A stretch of 64,000 bases of DNA from Paramecium octaurelia (GCA_905182995.1 CAJJDP010000098.1:343059-407058); one strand, 5' to 3'. Shown: positions 39,729 through 54,077, numbered from the stretch's first letter. Notes: generated from the sequence alone by a model not told the origin. A program made the numbers and translations.

Positions 39729-40028
39729 AGGAGAGAATGTCAGACCAAGATTCCCAACGTAGTAGAGAAAACCGAGAAAGCTAAGGGTTGATACTTAAGT
39801 CGCCAGCTTTGCTCAGTCGTCGAACTCACAGAGACAAAGGGAATTGAAGAATATTAGAATCTTTGAATAGGTTCTGAATCTGGCATAGACTGTTGCTTTA
39901 GAGTCCAAAAGATGAAATGAGAGAAGTCTTAAATAAAATGAATGAATTGCATGGAGGACAAAGAGATGTTTAAACACTCCTGTGTACCAAGTGTGCACCT
40001 TGTAATAAGAAGGGGCCTTCAGTAGTGA
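39729..40028 (+). pseudogene. telomere-proximal C2HC zinc-finger-like gene fragment
   Basis: A frame open from the telomere itself reads GENVRPRFPTQQRKPRKLRV and SNSQRQRELKNIRIFEQVL, stopping at TGA 39913-39915. In a second frame the tail reads EMFKHSC then SVHLVIRRGLQQ with TGA at 40026-40028. The tail closely matches the minus-strand gene ending at 55653 (EIFKHSC, SINLVIQRGRSQ). An ATG at 39737 lies only 9 bp from the telomere. It looks like the 3' part of a gene whose 5' part was lost at a chromosome breakage site; the frames do not join cleanly. Confidence 0.45.
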
Positions 40029-41079
40029 CCCTTTATACGTAGATAATTAATAGAATTCTAGGAACACTAGAATTAAAACTTAAAAAATTTAAATTATTTG
40101 AGGTATCAATAAATGTAAGAAATGCTTTTTTACATAGCTATTCTTCATTACTCAAATATAGAGTAAACAATAAATTAAATAAGGAATTTGAAATCGATTG
40201 AAAGATAATAAATCTATATGTGTTATTGTATTGTGTAGAGATCTAAATAAATAACTCTTGATATAAATGCTTATTTAAGAAGTAATTTAACATAATCAAT
40301 AATATATTATAAATAAATCAAAGCTTCAATCAGATATATTTTAAATAAAAAGCGATTTATTATAAGATACTTAATATCGATGATACATATTTAGCAGGAA
40401 TCTGAACATTTGTTGATAGTAAGTTAAATTTTGATTATTAAAACACTCATAGTAGAAATTAGTTGAATATGAGCCAATTAAATAAAATTTATCTCGCTCG
40501 ATCTCTAATTTATAAAATTATAAATATTAAATGCTCAAATTTAAATTGATTCTTATTTAAATGCAATAAGATAATTTCATGGAATGAATTTTATCTTAAT
40601 CTACCAATAATAATAAGAATTTTAAACAATATGTTTTAAGTGCAAATTGAGATTGAAAACAAAATCTCTTATTATTTTTTTAAGAGAATAAAACAACTCC
40701 TTAAATATATATATCTGTTTATAACTAGAAAAACCAATGTTAACATAAATATGATTCTAATCTTTTTGACTTTAAATCTGGAAATAACACTACTAATTTG
40801 ATATTTCTAGATTGAGATATGAGTAAGAAATAACTTCAGAATAAATGTTAAGGATGCCTTACTTTCAAACTTTAGATTATGTATAATAACGAAAATATAT
40901 CCTTTGAAAATGGATTTAAATTAAGGTAGTATTTTACATCTGTTCTTATTTATACAAATAAAAATTTATTGTTCATTTTAAAATAAAATTAAACGAAAAA
41001 TTTATATAAAACAATTTTATTTACTGATAATGTGGCTATTATTTGAGTTATAAAAGTAAAAGGATAATATTAGAAGTAA
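40029..41079. other. AT-rich subtelomeric DNA
   Basis: About 1 kb, nothing supportable on either strand. Confidence 0.4.
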
Positions 41080-41560
41080 ACTTCCAAAGCAAAATCCAGC
41101 TGTTTTTTTAAAAGGTTCTAATTCAGATGGTGTGAGTCCAACTCCTGTGTCAATAACTTCGAATTGGACATATTTGTTTGCTGAGTCAACTATATGTAAT
41201 TAATATACATTATTGTTTATTTCTAATTTTACATGTTAAGATATATGGATTCATATTGACCAAATATATCAATCGAATATCATCTTTGAATGTAAATTTT
41301 TGAACATTGGAATCTAAGGTTATAAAGATTTATTTTAGTCTTCTTTGATCAGCGAAGATTGTTCTTTCACTTAAATTTAAATCAAAGCCTATTGTTAATC
41401 CTTTTTATTTAAGAATGAGAAAAAATACTTTTAATTTCATCAACAATTCTATAATCTATAATATTATCAGAAATATCTTACATCTATTTTTCAAAATATA
41501 ATTCTAGCTTCTTTCCCAATTGAGCATTAAATCAATCATGCCTAACACAAGATGGTACAT
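41080..41560 (-). pseudogene. histidine-kinase relic (ATPase domain)
   Basis: Minus-strand pieces match the HATPase domain of hybrid histidine kinases: a linker KGLTIGFDLNLSERTIFADQ, an N-box-like RRLKQIFITLDSNVQKFTF (the expected Asn replaced), and, in another frame, a G1 box VIDTGVGLTPSE. Frame changes and stops between them show decay. Hydrophobic stretches further upstream (41.6-42.3 kb) may be its former membrane part. Confidence 0.5.
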
Positions 41561-43126
41561 AATCATTCCTGTAGCTTTAATTGGTTTAACGTAAGATTAT
41601 ATTTAACATCATTATGCTTATATATTGCTATTAGTATAAAGCCAATAAATAATTCAGAGATGTTCAAAATTCATGTGACATAGTATTAACTATATCTTCT
41701 TTTTGATATTTATCTTTTCTTCAAAATCATTAAATTAAATTTTGAAATCATTTTAGTAAATGATTTGATTATATGATTCTCTATCTTACAATGAGTATAT
41801 CTTTATCATGCTTTTTGCATCTCCAATCATAATTTTATGGGCTTTAGCAAATTTTGAGCTCCTCAAAAAGTTATTTCTCAATTACTTACTAAGACTCAGC
41901 CTTCCAATAGCTAATTAAATTCAATCTAATAGGTTTTGAGTTTTATTCTGAAACTCTTGGAAAGAAACATTTTTTAGTTAATTCAATATTTATTTTTTAT
42001 CTACTTAAGAGTTTATTTTAGGTTGACAACTATTTGCTCTTATTTTTAATTGTTTTTATTGTAAAATCATGGGTAATGTCTACATTCTGTTTAGGTATAA
42101 TATTTTCATATTCATATAATTATGAACTAAATTATTCTAACTATGAAGAGAATTTAGTGTAAATTGTTAATAAGCTATCTTTGAGCTATTTAAAAATGAA
42201 TGTAAAATTTGCTATTTTAGTTTGAAATTCCTTCACAATTTTCGAATTTAAATTTTATTACTTTTATGATACATCCATGCAATTAAATTCTGATTTTATT
42301 CAAGAATACATTTCGCAAGGTTTCTTTAATTTTGCATTCGTCAAGAGATGTTTAAATTAATAAAAATTATTTCCGTGTTAATAACAAATTTATGAGCTTA
42401 AACTTTTTTATAAATAATTCAAAAGAAAAGCAATAAATTATTTTGATTAATTGTTATTTTTCAAAAATATAACATATAATTCAAATATGCCTTTTAGAAT
42501 TTAATAACAGTAATCAAAGAAAGAAAGTTTTTTTTTTATATTTTTAAAGAGAGATGTGGGAGGGGTTCAAATCAATTTAATATTTCTAGATTTCTAGTGA
42601 ATGATTTGATAAGATAATTAAAGATTTTAGAATGTGATAATAAAATATTATTATTCATGTTATTCAAATCGTCTATTTTAACTAAAATCCAATGATAGTT
42701 TCTTGATTTAATCCTTGTGATGTAAAATAATTAATGCCTATTTTTTAATTTTAACATTTTTCTGTTGAAGGGTAATAAATTTCAGTAATTAACTCATTTT
42801 AATTTGAATACCATTTTTTACCGCACTTAATATGAGCATATTCAAATCAAATCAAGAATTAACTTTAATTACATCAGATTAATTTAAATAATAATTGAAA
42901 TACATATTTTAGGTTGGTTTTAAGATTTCTTTTAATAATGATTTATAAGCTAACAGTTTTATTTGATATTAATTAATCCGTAGTTTATCCTAGTTTTTTG
43001 AACTATTTTTTAGTTAGAAAAAGATTAAATGATTATTAAGCAGATTAGAAAATTGAAAGAAGAAGCTATTATTAATTTCAACAATAATTGTTTAAATACT
43101 TTTATGAATACCGTATAAATTTAAAA
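41561..43126. other. AT-rich, possible remnants only
   Basis: Hydrophobic, Leu/Phe/Ile-rich broken frames but no gene I can support. Some may belong to the histidine-kinase relic. Confidence 0.35.
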
Positions 43127-46100
43127 TCATTCTTTTATTGCTCCTTACTCACATAATAATGTTTAAAAATTTTCAATTTCATCTGTTTAAAATGTAGATT
43201 GTCTAATACTGCAATTTTAAGCTGTTAAAAGAGGATTTTTGGCAAAAGTGTAATAGCAAATAGGTATGCCATAAATTTTTATTGTATCTTAATCGATCTT
43301 ATAGAACAATATCGATCCATCATCCATTCCAAGTATGAATTATTCTTAGGATGGAACGAATGAGATTGCATTTATTTTTGAACTAAACTTATTCAAAGTA
43401 TATTATAATTAATTTGTTTGAGAATCAAAAATCTCCAAAGTTCTATTATTAGCTTTTCCACTATATTTGGACAGATCTAATTATTGTTTTGCAGCTGTAA
43501 AATCAAGTTAATTTTCATCTCTGATAACACCTATTTCCGTAAAATCTTAAATACTTTACTGAATTATCTAATCAGATTTACAAAAAATTCTGATTGTTTA
43601 TGAATTTAGAAACTACATAGCCAAAGCTTGAATTGGATTCTCCAAATTAATTTTGACTTTTATTGAACCGTAATCAGAAATATCGTACAATCTTATTGTT
43701 AAATCAGTTCCTAATGATAAAAGAATTTTCCCATCAGATGAAAAGATTAAATTTTCAAGTTTACTGCCCTCTAAAGTTGCAATTACTCTGATTTATATCT
43801 AAGATATATCATATAATTTAAGTGTTTTTTTAATTTATAGAGCAATTACATTTTGTGATTTATTAAATGCAGTTGAAAACTTTTCGTCCCAATCCTTAAA
43901 ATCAACAATAGGTTTAAATAATTCGTCTATATCATTGCCAATCTAATAAAAAAATTTATAATTCTAGCATTACGTCTAATCCTCAACTTTTTCAGCCCAT
44001 ATAACCATGAATTCCTCATCATTACGAGGATGTAATTGCAAATTTAGAGAATATTGCAAGTTCTTATTGTTCTCCAGATGTTATGATCCAATCAACTCAA
44101 ATCTATCAGTTATATTCCACTATCTTATTTTTTTGTCGTTATGATATGAGAACAATATCTTACTATTACCAGAAAATATCATAGATAAAAGCTAAGTATT
44201 TTAGTTTTCATTGGAATTTAATTCCCCCAGTCGTTATTTATTTTCAATTGACCATATAATAATTTAATGATTTTCATCCTCAAAAGCAAGTCTCATTGAA
44301 TTAGCACAATATGCAATTGTTGTAATTTAACTTGCTGAAATTCCAACTATTTATTCATTATTTAATTCTAATCTATCATTTATATGAAATATCTCTAATG
44401 GATTAGTTTTTATTAGCAGATTTGTTGAAAGAATAATTTCTCGTTTTTGATTCTTTAAATCAGATTAAATTTGTTATTAAATCTATTTATAATTTACTTC
44501 CAATTTTTGTTCCAAACCAGGCTCACACCAATATATCTTGTGAAATTAAATTATGTATTTTGTGTTAAATTTCCATATATGAATTGATTCTTCAGCTTGA
44601 GCAATAAAATATTGACTATTAGGCGAGAAGCAAAATTTAGATGGAAGACGTTTACCCTTAATTAATATATCAAGCTTTTTTAATTCTATCAAATCCCATC
44701 TAATGATTTCTTCTTCAGATCCTGTTACTAATTAGAGACCATCTGAAGAAATACAGATCTCTCTAACTGAAGAAGAGTGACCATCTAATTCTAATTATTA
44801 TTGTTTTAAGGCATTTAAATCCCATAACTTTATGACATCATCACTTGTTTAAGCTAATATTCCTTTTATTGAAATTTTAAGGATTTAGATTTAATTTGTA
44901 TTGGTTTTAAATGTAGAGAGCAATTTGTAAGATTTAGTATCCCAAAATTTAATTCTTAAGTCTGAATAACTTGTAACAAAGTTATATCCATCTTAAGAAA
45001 AAACAATATTTAGACACTTGAATTTATTGTCATATATCTCTTCTAAACAAGTCACTGTTTTTTTGGTTTCCATATCAATTAGCAATATCGTTTATTTTAT
45101 TTCTTCCTTACTGACAATTAGCAAAGTTTGTTAATTATTTAATGTGAGGGGGCTATTACCAAACTCTTTCAAATCAATTTCTTTTAGTCTCTTAGTAGAA
45201 CTAATATCAAATTAATAATACAGTAAATCATCGTTTAATACTGAGAAAATATTACTGTCTAATTAAAAGTTTGTATATAAGTATTCATGATCTTTCTTTG
45301 AATCATATGATTAGGGTAGTAATACCATTGTAATAGTATTTGAAAGTGAGATAAATTATACACGCTGTCCTACTGCGATAACCACCTAATTTGAGGCAAA
45401 AATTAAATCTCTTGATCTTACATCTTCATCTAATTATATTAAGTTAATTTATTATAATTCTTGTAAGTTTATCAATGTAATGCTATTCTAACTATAAATA
45501 CAAATCTCTTATTTTTGATCTAAATAAACCAGTTTCAAAGGAGATGATTAGATGATAGGGATTTTTTTTGCTACTGAGTCAAAGCCTTCATATAAAACTA
45601 GTTCTCCATCTACTAAAATTGATAACTTTTCTTACCCAAAAAAACAAATTAAGAAACAACATTATTCCAATTAAAATTTGTGCAATGTTTAATTTTTTTT
45701 AATATCTATAATAAATGCTCCCTTTGCTGTTGCAACGGCTAAAAGTAAAGTATCTGACGAAAATTAAAAGTCTTTAATCTAATTTTCCTTTTCATAGTAG
45801 CTCATACATTAACTGTATTGATTTTTTATAACTATCATCTGAATTCTAGTAGGATCTTAAGAATCTTTCATAGCAATAATTTTATTGTTCGAAACTAAAT
45901 TGCAATAACTTCTGTCTGAAGTGTGCAAACTACTTTTTTCTAAAATTTTTTCATCCTGTATTTTTAATTGATATACACTCTATCCAATATGAGCAATAAA
46001 ATCTTAATCATTTAAACAATACGCTTTATGCAATATTTCGTTTTCATCAATCAGGATTTTTTTATTAACCTCAAAAAAATTTTCATTTGTTTTCCAAATT

Positions 46101-49100
46101 CTAAGAAATCTATCTTAATTTAAGGTTACCATAATGTCTCCATTCTCATTAAAATTTATGTCTATAAATGATGTTTCCTATTTTAAGTTTTTAATTATTT
46201 CAATTTTAGAAGAATTCCATTAGTAGATTTCATCCGAAGAAGAACCACAGATTGGCACTAAAAGTGGCTTATTTGGACAAAAAATCAACTTTTTAGCTTC
46301 TAAGTGTGGTTATAAATTCTATAAAATATTTGGTTTACGTTTGTTGGTGATACTCCAAAAAATTAAATGCTCATCTTTACTGGAAGAGACCATTTGATTT
46401 CCATCTGATGAAAATGCTAGATCTAAAACTTGATCTTAATGATCTGTTAATTTCACAAATAATAATAGTGTTTTTAAATTCCAAAGACAAATTGAATGGT
46501 CTAAGCTACCTGAAGCTAAAACTTTATTATCTTTTCTAATTTTTAAAGCTGAGATATTTTTTTAATGTTTACTTAAAAAAACTTTTATTTACTTAATTTA
46601 CTACAAGCTTTTAATGTCCCATATTATAATTTTAGGATTATCAGATTGGAGAATTTATTGATGACTAGTAGCCAAAATTTAACTATCAGAAGAGATTTCA
46701 ATTAAATCTACTTGAAGTTTAGAATTTATTTTAAATAAGTTTTATTGATCATGTAACTTTTAAACCTCATATAAGTCTATTGAAGAGAGTGATCTAGATG
46801 CAAATAGCTCTCCTTTATTTGAATAAGCTATTTATTATATCTTTTATTGTTAGTCAAAAGTATATTATAATCTAACTTGAGAAAGATTTGAAATATTAAA
46901 AAATTCTAACTTCTTATTATCACTTGCTACAGCTAATACCTAATTATCATATGAAAATGCAATAGCAAGTATTGGATGCTCTTATTTTGGAAGCTGTGAA
47001 ATACATTGAATTTTTGGAATATTAGTATATTTCCAAATTAGTATTTGATTACCACCTGTGGCTAAAAGCTGAGAATTTGAAGAAATTGCTATACAATTAA
47101 TGGTTTCTTGTGTTGTCTAATATTTTGGTTATTTTTATTATTTTAGTAAATTTTCTACTTACAAAAAGATTATTTTACCATTTTTTAATAATAAAGCCAA
47201 ATATTTATCATTTGGGGATAACCTAATGTCTTCAATATCTTTAAAATATTCACTTTTTTTTGGATACCTTTGTGATTCTTTTAAATCAATTAAATTATAT
47301 ATGTATAAAAACTGCTAAGAAAGACAAGCCAGCCAATTTTTCCCTATTGATAATTTTTTTAATAACTCATCATTTGGTAGCTTTGCATTTTTAGGTTCTG
47401 AATCGGCTGACAACTCTGATTTAATAATAACTCCATCTTAACTTCCTGATATTAAAAATTTTCCATCTTCGCTAAAAACAGCTTATTGAAGAGTTTTATT
47501 ATGAGTTTTTATTGATGGTTTTTCTTTGCAAATCAATTTTTTCCAAGTAGCATGCTCTATTGTTGCGTAATTAAAATTACAAGAATCTATAGATACATAA
47601 TTAAATAAAGAGTTGCTCAAGTTGCATTTATAAAAACTTATTCCATCCAATTTAGTATCTTCTATATTTAAATTACTTAGATCAATATTATGAAAATGTT
47701 CTCTTAAAGCACCTAGAATATAAATTAAATTTGAAGCTGATCTAATAAGATTATGTTTAGAATCTTTTCTAGATAATAATGCTATTTTAATTAATTTATT
47801 CTTTATATCTTCAATCTATTTAATTTTAGGTTTTAACAACTCTATTGTCCCAGAATAATGCTCCAATGATAAATTAAATAAACTTTTGTTAAAACTGCTT
47901 TTTTTTAAGAAATTTTCATCAAATGTTTGATTTTCTTTGGGAATGATTTTCTCTATTAAATTTACGATATATTTGGCTACAAAATACTCTTAGATAGATT
48001 TATGATTGAATGCATATACACTACCTTTAGAATTAATCAACATACACTTTCGTAATTGTGTTTTGTACTCGAAATCATCTTAATTTTCACTAAAACATAA
48101 ATCCTCCCAAGAGACTTCAACCTTCCTCTCTAACTAGACTTAAACAATATGTAATTTTCCTTTTTACTGATAATTTACTTATGTAAGTTAATTCATAGAC
48201 ATCTCAATTGCCAAAAATATTGAAAAATCTTGTAAATCTTTAATCATAGTTTCTTCTTTAATACTTTAACCCAAAGCTTTCAATTTTTACAGTTGTTAAG
48301 TGTGATAGAAATTCACAAAGATTTCATAAAATTCAAATGCCGTATATTTATGGAGCTTGAAAGCTGAAACAATAAAATTGGCGTCAAAATCGACTGTGAA
48401 GTATTTATTTGATAAAATTGTAGTATTGTTTACATATTATAAAGAACCAGCCATTGATAATTATTCAAAAAACTTTTCATTTTCTAAACTTTTTAAAATT
48501 TAATCAAATTATTAAACTATTTCTTTACTGATGTTTATTTCATCTTCCTTTGCCACAAATTAAAAATTATTTTTTCTCAATTTTGAATAAATTTCCATAT
48601 TTGCCTCTGAGGTTTTAGCTTCCATTTTCAAAAACATATAATTTTTTTTCAGTAATTCTCTAATTCTGCTCGCTTTAGAGAGAAGTGAATACGTTTCAGG
48701 TAACACATAAACAATTATTTCCATCATAAATGGAGTACACAATAGATTTCTTATATCTAAATTGTTGATTACTGATAAATATTTATTTTCTCCCCATAAT
48801 TAAAGTAGTTCTTATTTTAGAGATAATATTTAATTAGATGAAATAAAACTAAAAAGCTTAACATTCTCAATCGCTTTTATTATTTTTTCAATATCTGAAT
48901 TTAAAAACATTATATCAGATTTTTATCTTTATTATATAATCGAATTAATTGTATTTTCTATTTGACTCCAAATTTCCATAAACTCATTTAATTAAAAGTT
49001 TTAACCCATTAATTGCTTGAGAAATTCATAAAACTTCTTAATTGCTCTTTTAACGCTAATTTTAGCGTATTTTTCAAGATACTAAGCACTCTGTTCTTCA

Positions 49101-52100
49101 CTAAAAGGTAATATTTCTACCTCTTTAAAATTTTATAAATTTGAACCATAAAACCACGTTTAATATCCTATAGAGTTTAGTATTTCTTCTCTTGTTGTGA
49201 TTATAAATTTTACTTTTACTTAGGCTTAAAGGTTTAGATCATAATCTAATCGATTTGTATTATATAAATTTGTTCCAATCAAATCAATTTTCATCTCATC
49301 GTAGCTTTCAAGTATAATCACAATACTTAATTTTCCATTTTTGACTGCATCTTTAAATTCTCTTATTTAAGTGTTATCAAAGTTGTAATTTTGAGAATTA
49401 AGAGCCTTTTCAATTAAATTTTGATTAGGCTCTTTTATTGAAGGAAGTGACACATATATTGGAGTCCAATATGGTGATTTTGAATTATAAATCCAAATAA
49501 ATTCTTCAATGTTACGTGAAGCTCTACTTTTTCCTGAACCTGCTTTTCCTTTAATTAACATAACATCTTTTTGCTTTTCATCTTCACTCCACAAAAATTC
49601 ATTAACTTCTCCATCATAATTATTATTATCTTCAAATTTCATCAAAGAGGTTACAAATTCTCCGCTATTGTTTTGTTTCTTATTCCCAGAAATAGGGTCA
49701 TATTCTTAAGTTTGAATTTCAATGTGAATTTAATCTAATTCATTTTCTTGCTTTTAATTTAAAACCTTCTCTTTTCGAATGATTAATAATTCCATAAAAT
49801 TTCTACTTCTTAATCTTCTTATGTCATTCTCAACTCCTTTTACACTTGTTAATATTGAATCTATGGATAATTTGATATTTTTCAAATCCTTACTAATTTC
49901 CCTTAAAAAAATTAAACTAATATCTAATCTTTATGACATATCTGTTATGTTATCCAAATATACCTCAAAAGCATCATACTCCTGTTATAGTGATTTTTTT
50001 ATTTCAAGTTAGTTGTCACTTACTAGAACTTAAGTTTAAAGATGTTTAATCTTTTCAAATTTTTTTTGCATCTCTAAATTTATTTTCAGAAAGAAATTTT
50101 GCAGATCATGAGAAAATAATCTTTTCTGCATTTTTATCATTTCTTCGTTTTTTAGAAGGTTTCTAACATTTGGATGCTTTTCAATTATCCAGATTTATTT
50201 CAATAAATCTTCACAAAACTCTTATATTGACTATTCTTAAATGATTGATTGTATCTTAATTAAATTGAATACAACTAGTTCTCGAACTTTATAGGATGAA
50301 TCTGAAAATATATCAAAAATATTTTCCTCTTAATCTATTTTCATATCATTTTTTAATTCTGCAATAATATTTTATACTATATCTACTTTTCCTACTTAAT
50401 GTACTATTCCTTAATCTAAAAGATTTAGGAAATCAAAGGTAAATATATGTAGCAATTTAGGAATTTTTTAATCATTAGTTTGTTCTTTACACTTTTTTAA
50501 AAATTTGTCATCAAAAAATATTAACTCGTTTTGAATCATTTTCAAAAATTTTAACGTTTATTTTCGTAAATTAATAATCGATTATTTGAAATTTTTTCTT
50601 TAGCTATCATCTATTTCATTAAACAAATTTAAGTTGTTTTATAAAGTCTGAGAAGTTATTTTGCCTAGATTTTAACTAATTATTTTTTTTATCTTTTTTG
50701 ATTTTGTTATCAACTCATCCAAGTTATTCAAAGGTCCTAAATCAAAAATAACTTGTTATTTCAAATGTTCATCATTGGGAGACGATGGCTTTATATCCTC
50801 TATTGGTTAATTCTATGAATTTATTTCTTGAAGTTCCTCCAATGCTTTTTTTAAATAGTATATTTTTTTATCTTACTCTTCCTAACTAAGTAGATATATT
50901 TGCATCTTAATTTTTGATAATTATAAAATACTAGTAGTTTTGAATTCTTCTTGGCAATCCATGTTTCATATGTTATTAATTTCTTCTTTAATTTGATTTG
51001 ATATAATGTTGAAATCTGCTAATTATTCTTCTGTGAGTTCTTAACTTTAATATTTTTGAATTAATTGCTGCAGTTAATCCCTCACTTTCTTAATAAATAT
51101 TGTAATTTATTCAATACAAGTATTTTATTTAACAGTTATTTAATCAAATACTCCTTAAAGTTATGCTTATATTGATGATACGATGTTTTAGTGCTATTTA
51201 AGAATCGTTTCTAATCCCTTACAAATATTGATGTTTGAATGAATGAATATTAGAATTTTCCGAATATCCTATATATTTTTGATTTATAGGTTTTCAATTT
51301 AGTTATTATTTTCAATTTAGATATTTTGGATGAATATATTTTCTATTTATAAATTTTCGATTTCTTTATTTTCTTAAAATTGTTTTTGATAATATTCAAA
51401 ACTATCTTTTATTAACTCTAAAATCAATTAAGGTTTAAACAACGATGTAATAATTTCTACTAGATTTATTTAGTTTAATGATTTGTTCAAAACACGATTT
51501 AGCTCTGAATTTTCTAATAAACGTGAGAAATTTCCCTTTATATTAGAGATCTATATATGAAATTTATTGAGATAGTTATATATGTTATTAAAAGACATGA
51601 TAGTCTTGCCTAATTTTTGTTAAAGAGATCGTTCAAATTCAAGGTTCTCCTCGATTAATTCTATGTGTGAGAGAGATGTATATTGAGAAATTTAGATCCA
51701 AAACTAAGAAACATTCTGTAAAATATCCTTTAATTCTTTTTCTTGTCCATCATGAATGACTTTTATGGCATTTTCTATTTATTCCTTTAAATTCTTTGAG
51801 TTTTAATCTTAAATCTGAAATTATTCTCCTTAAAGGATCTTTAACACTATTTCATTTATTTAACGTTCCTTATTTACAATTAAAATTATATAATTAATTA
51901 AACATAGTAACAGCAGGCTTGATTATTTAATTTGGTTCATTCGAAATTTTAGTTCATGTACAAAGAGTTAGATTTACATATGGTCGTTACTTTTCATCTT
52001 TGAATCAAGCTCAGGCAATTAATTTTTAGACTTTTCAAAATTACTAACTATCTGGTCATTTTAGTATTTTACTTATTTCATTAATATTTTTAAGATTTCT

Positions 52101-53467
52101 AGGTTTGATTGATTAGTTATTGATTTAATAAAAAGATCCTCATCTTTAAATTGTTCCTCCTATTTAGCGTTGAAATTAAAACTGATGTAATTTGGCAAAA
52201 GTTAAATATCACTTTAATTTTGAATCAAGTACTTTTAAAACAATTTTAAACTTTCATAACTTCCAATATCATGCTTCGCCAATAATTTCAGCTTATGGTC
52301 AAACTTACTATACGGTAACTTAATTAGGGATTAATTCAAAGTATTTTAATCAACAGTTTTTGATTATAATAATAATGTAATTTCATTTTTATCTAAAATT
52401 GGTCTATAGCACATAATATCTGATATCAAATTGACCCAAAAATAATGAAATTTCCAATCCTTATTTAGTTTGATAGATCTTGAATATCCGTCTTGAATCT
52501 ATTCTCTAATATCCTGAATAGAAGAATTATTTTATTTTAATTGAAATACTATAGACCATGTAAGATTTTAGAAATAATAATAAACTTCATATACCTTAAT
52601 AGGATATTGTATGGATTTATCGTAGATATTCAACACGATAAACTTTACCATATCAAATAAAGAAAAAGCTAACTTTACGCTCAATTTTTGTTCAAATATG
52701 GATTGACATATCCCTTTAAAAATTCCTTTTTTTAATAGCTAGATATCTTCAGAATTACTCCTAAGATGCAATACACATGTTTTCATTATTTACCACTCGA
52801 ATTAAACTCCATTCAGCCAAATACTGGCTGCTTCTACTTAAATTTGAGAAAAAACTTCTTCGATAGTTTCTAAAAACTCCTTTTTTATTTTACTCTACAT
52901 GTATCCATTTTCATTCTTTAATTAATAAGAAAATATTATTCTCAACAAATCATTACAAATTTATAGTAATTAATGAAAAAGAAAGCCTGATAGCTTAATA
53001 TAAATAAGTAATTATTTCATTAATTATCCTGTAATTTTTTCTATCAATTAATAATTTTTTGTAGTTTCAGATTAATAAATACAAAGAATATGAAATACTA
53101 ATTTATTGTTTTAAAACCAACAAAATGCAGCAAGTACTTCATCCTGATTCAATTTATCTTAAAAACTTAAAGATTTTTCAGAAATTATTTTTGTAAATGT
53201 TGATAATTAGGTTACGAACCCTTCAGGAATTTATTGGAAATTAGGGTAAACATCAATCTTATTCGAGGACGTTTTTGTCAAACAGCTTCCACCACCTCTT
53301 AATCTAATAAAGGATATAAAATGAGTATCTATCTGATGATTTGAAATTTAAAGTTAGATCAAAGCAATTCTCAACTTAATCTATTCTGGTAAACTAAAGT
53401 TTCTCTAATTCTATTCTTGATAGCTCTTAGCATGTGCTATAGTAATTGTCTTCCCTATGTAATTCAT
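43127..53467 (-). CDS. giant NACHT-pentapeptide-WD40 STAND protein, 3,446 aa
   Basis: ATG 53467 (MNYIGKTITIAHAKSYQE), TGA 43127-43129; 10,341 bp is an exact multiple of three, and internal blocks at 49.6 and 48.7 kb are in the same frame, so it appears intronless. About 1,270 helical residues are followed by a NACHT-type ATPase: P-loop KGKAGSGKS (about residue 1307), Walker B LSIVIILESYDEM (about 1380), and sensor FIITTRE. Near 1920-1975 come pentapeptide units (LDGISFYKCNLSNS, SLFNYVSIDS), then about 1,450 residues of degenerate WD40 units (for example VFSEDGKFLISGSQDGVII). This is the layout of NOD-like/STAND sensors, in which WD40 blades receive a ligand and NACHT oligomerises. Every codon was not checked, so a missed TGA is possible. 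Confidence 0.82.
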
Positions 53468-54076
53468 GGTTAGAATAAAAATAAAAAATAATAATTAAAA
53501 TCTATTAAACCAATCCTTCGTTTTATACCCTATTTCATAATTCTTAACCGATGTTGTATTATCTTGACGAAAAATAATTGAACATACATTATCATGATCA
53601 TTACAATATTCATCACAGCATTATTGATCTAATGCTTTGAACAGATATTATTATTCAACTATTTTTGGACACACCTTGTCTCTAATCCATTAATGCAGTT
53701 ATAATTCTATTAACATCCTCTATAATTATGTTAGATCTTGGAAGTCTCGTAAGAATTACCTATAACTTAAAATCCTGAACCAAAACTTGACTTTTTCTTA
53801 AAAACACCCAAAGTTACTAGATTTCCACCTGCTTTTGTTTGTTCTTATGATTGTAATTTTATTATATAAAGTTGTTTTGCCAACACTAATTGATAAGCCT
53901 AATAGAATAATTATCTTTCTAATTTATTTATAAAATAAATAACAAATTTCTTAATAATATTAAGAAATAATATAACATAATTTAATGGTTTTAAAAATTT
54001 ATTTGCGAAAAATCAAATTAAATAATGAGTATTATTAGAATAAGCTCTAATCATTCAAAAATTCAAAGTTTTGATA
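52537..54076. repeat. 1540-bp direct copy, left of N
   Basis: Identical to 54078-55617, separated by one N at 54077. Contains the first 930 bp of the STAND gene and its upstream region; the second copy therefore shows a false, truncated duplicate gene start at 55008. Confidence 0.9.
53510..53925 (-). pseudogene. P-loop GTPase fragment upstream of STAND gene
   Basis: Reads IIILLGLSISVGKTTLYNKIT, a G1/P-loop with one residue too many between Gly and Gly-Lys, followed in shifting frames by GGNLVTLGVFKKKSSFGSGF and then stops. It resembles the N-terminus of AIG1/septin-like G-domain proteins. Repeated at 55051-55466 in the second copy of the duplicated segment. Probably a decayed gene. Confidence 0.45.
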
Positions 54077-54077
54077 N

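Noticed and set aside
39105-39791. Apparent 200-residue frames across the N gap
   Set aside because: They consist of unknown bases plus telomere repeats translated as Gly-Leu or Asn-Pro; not genes.
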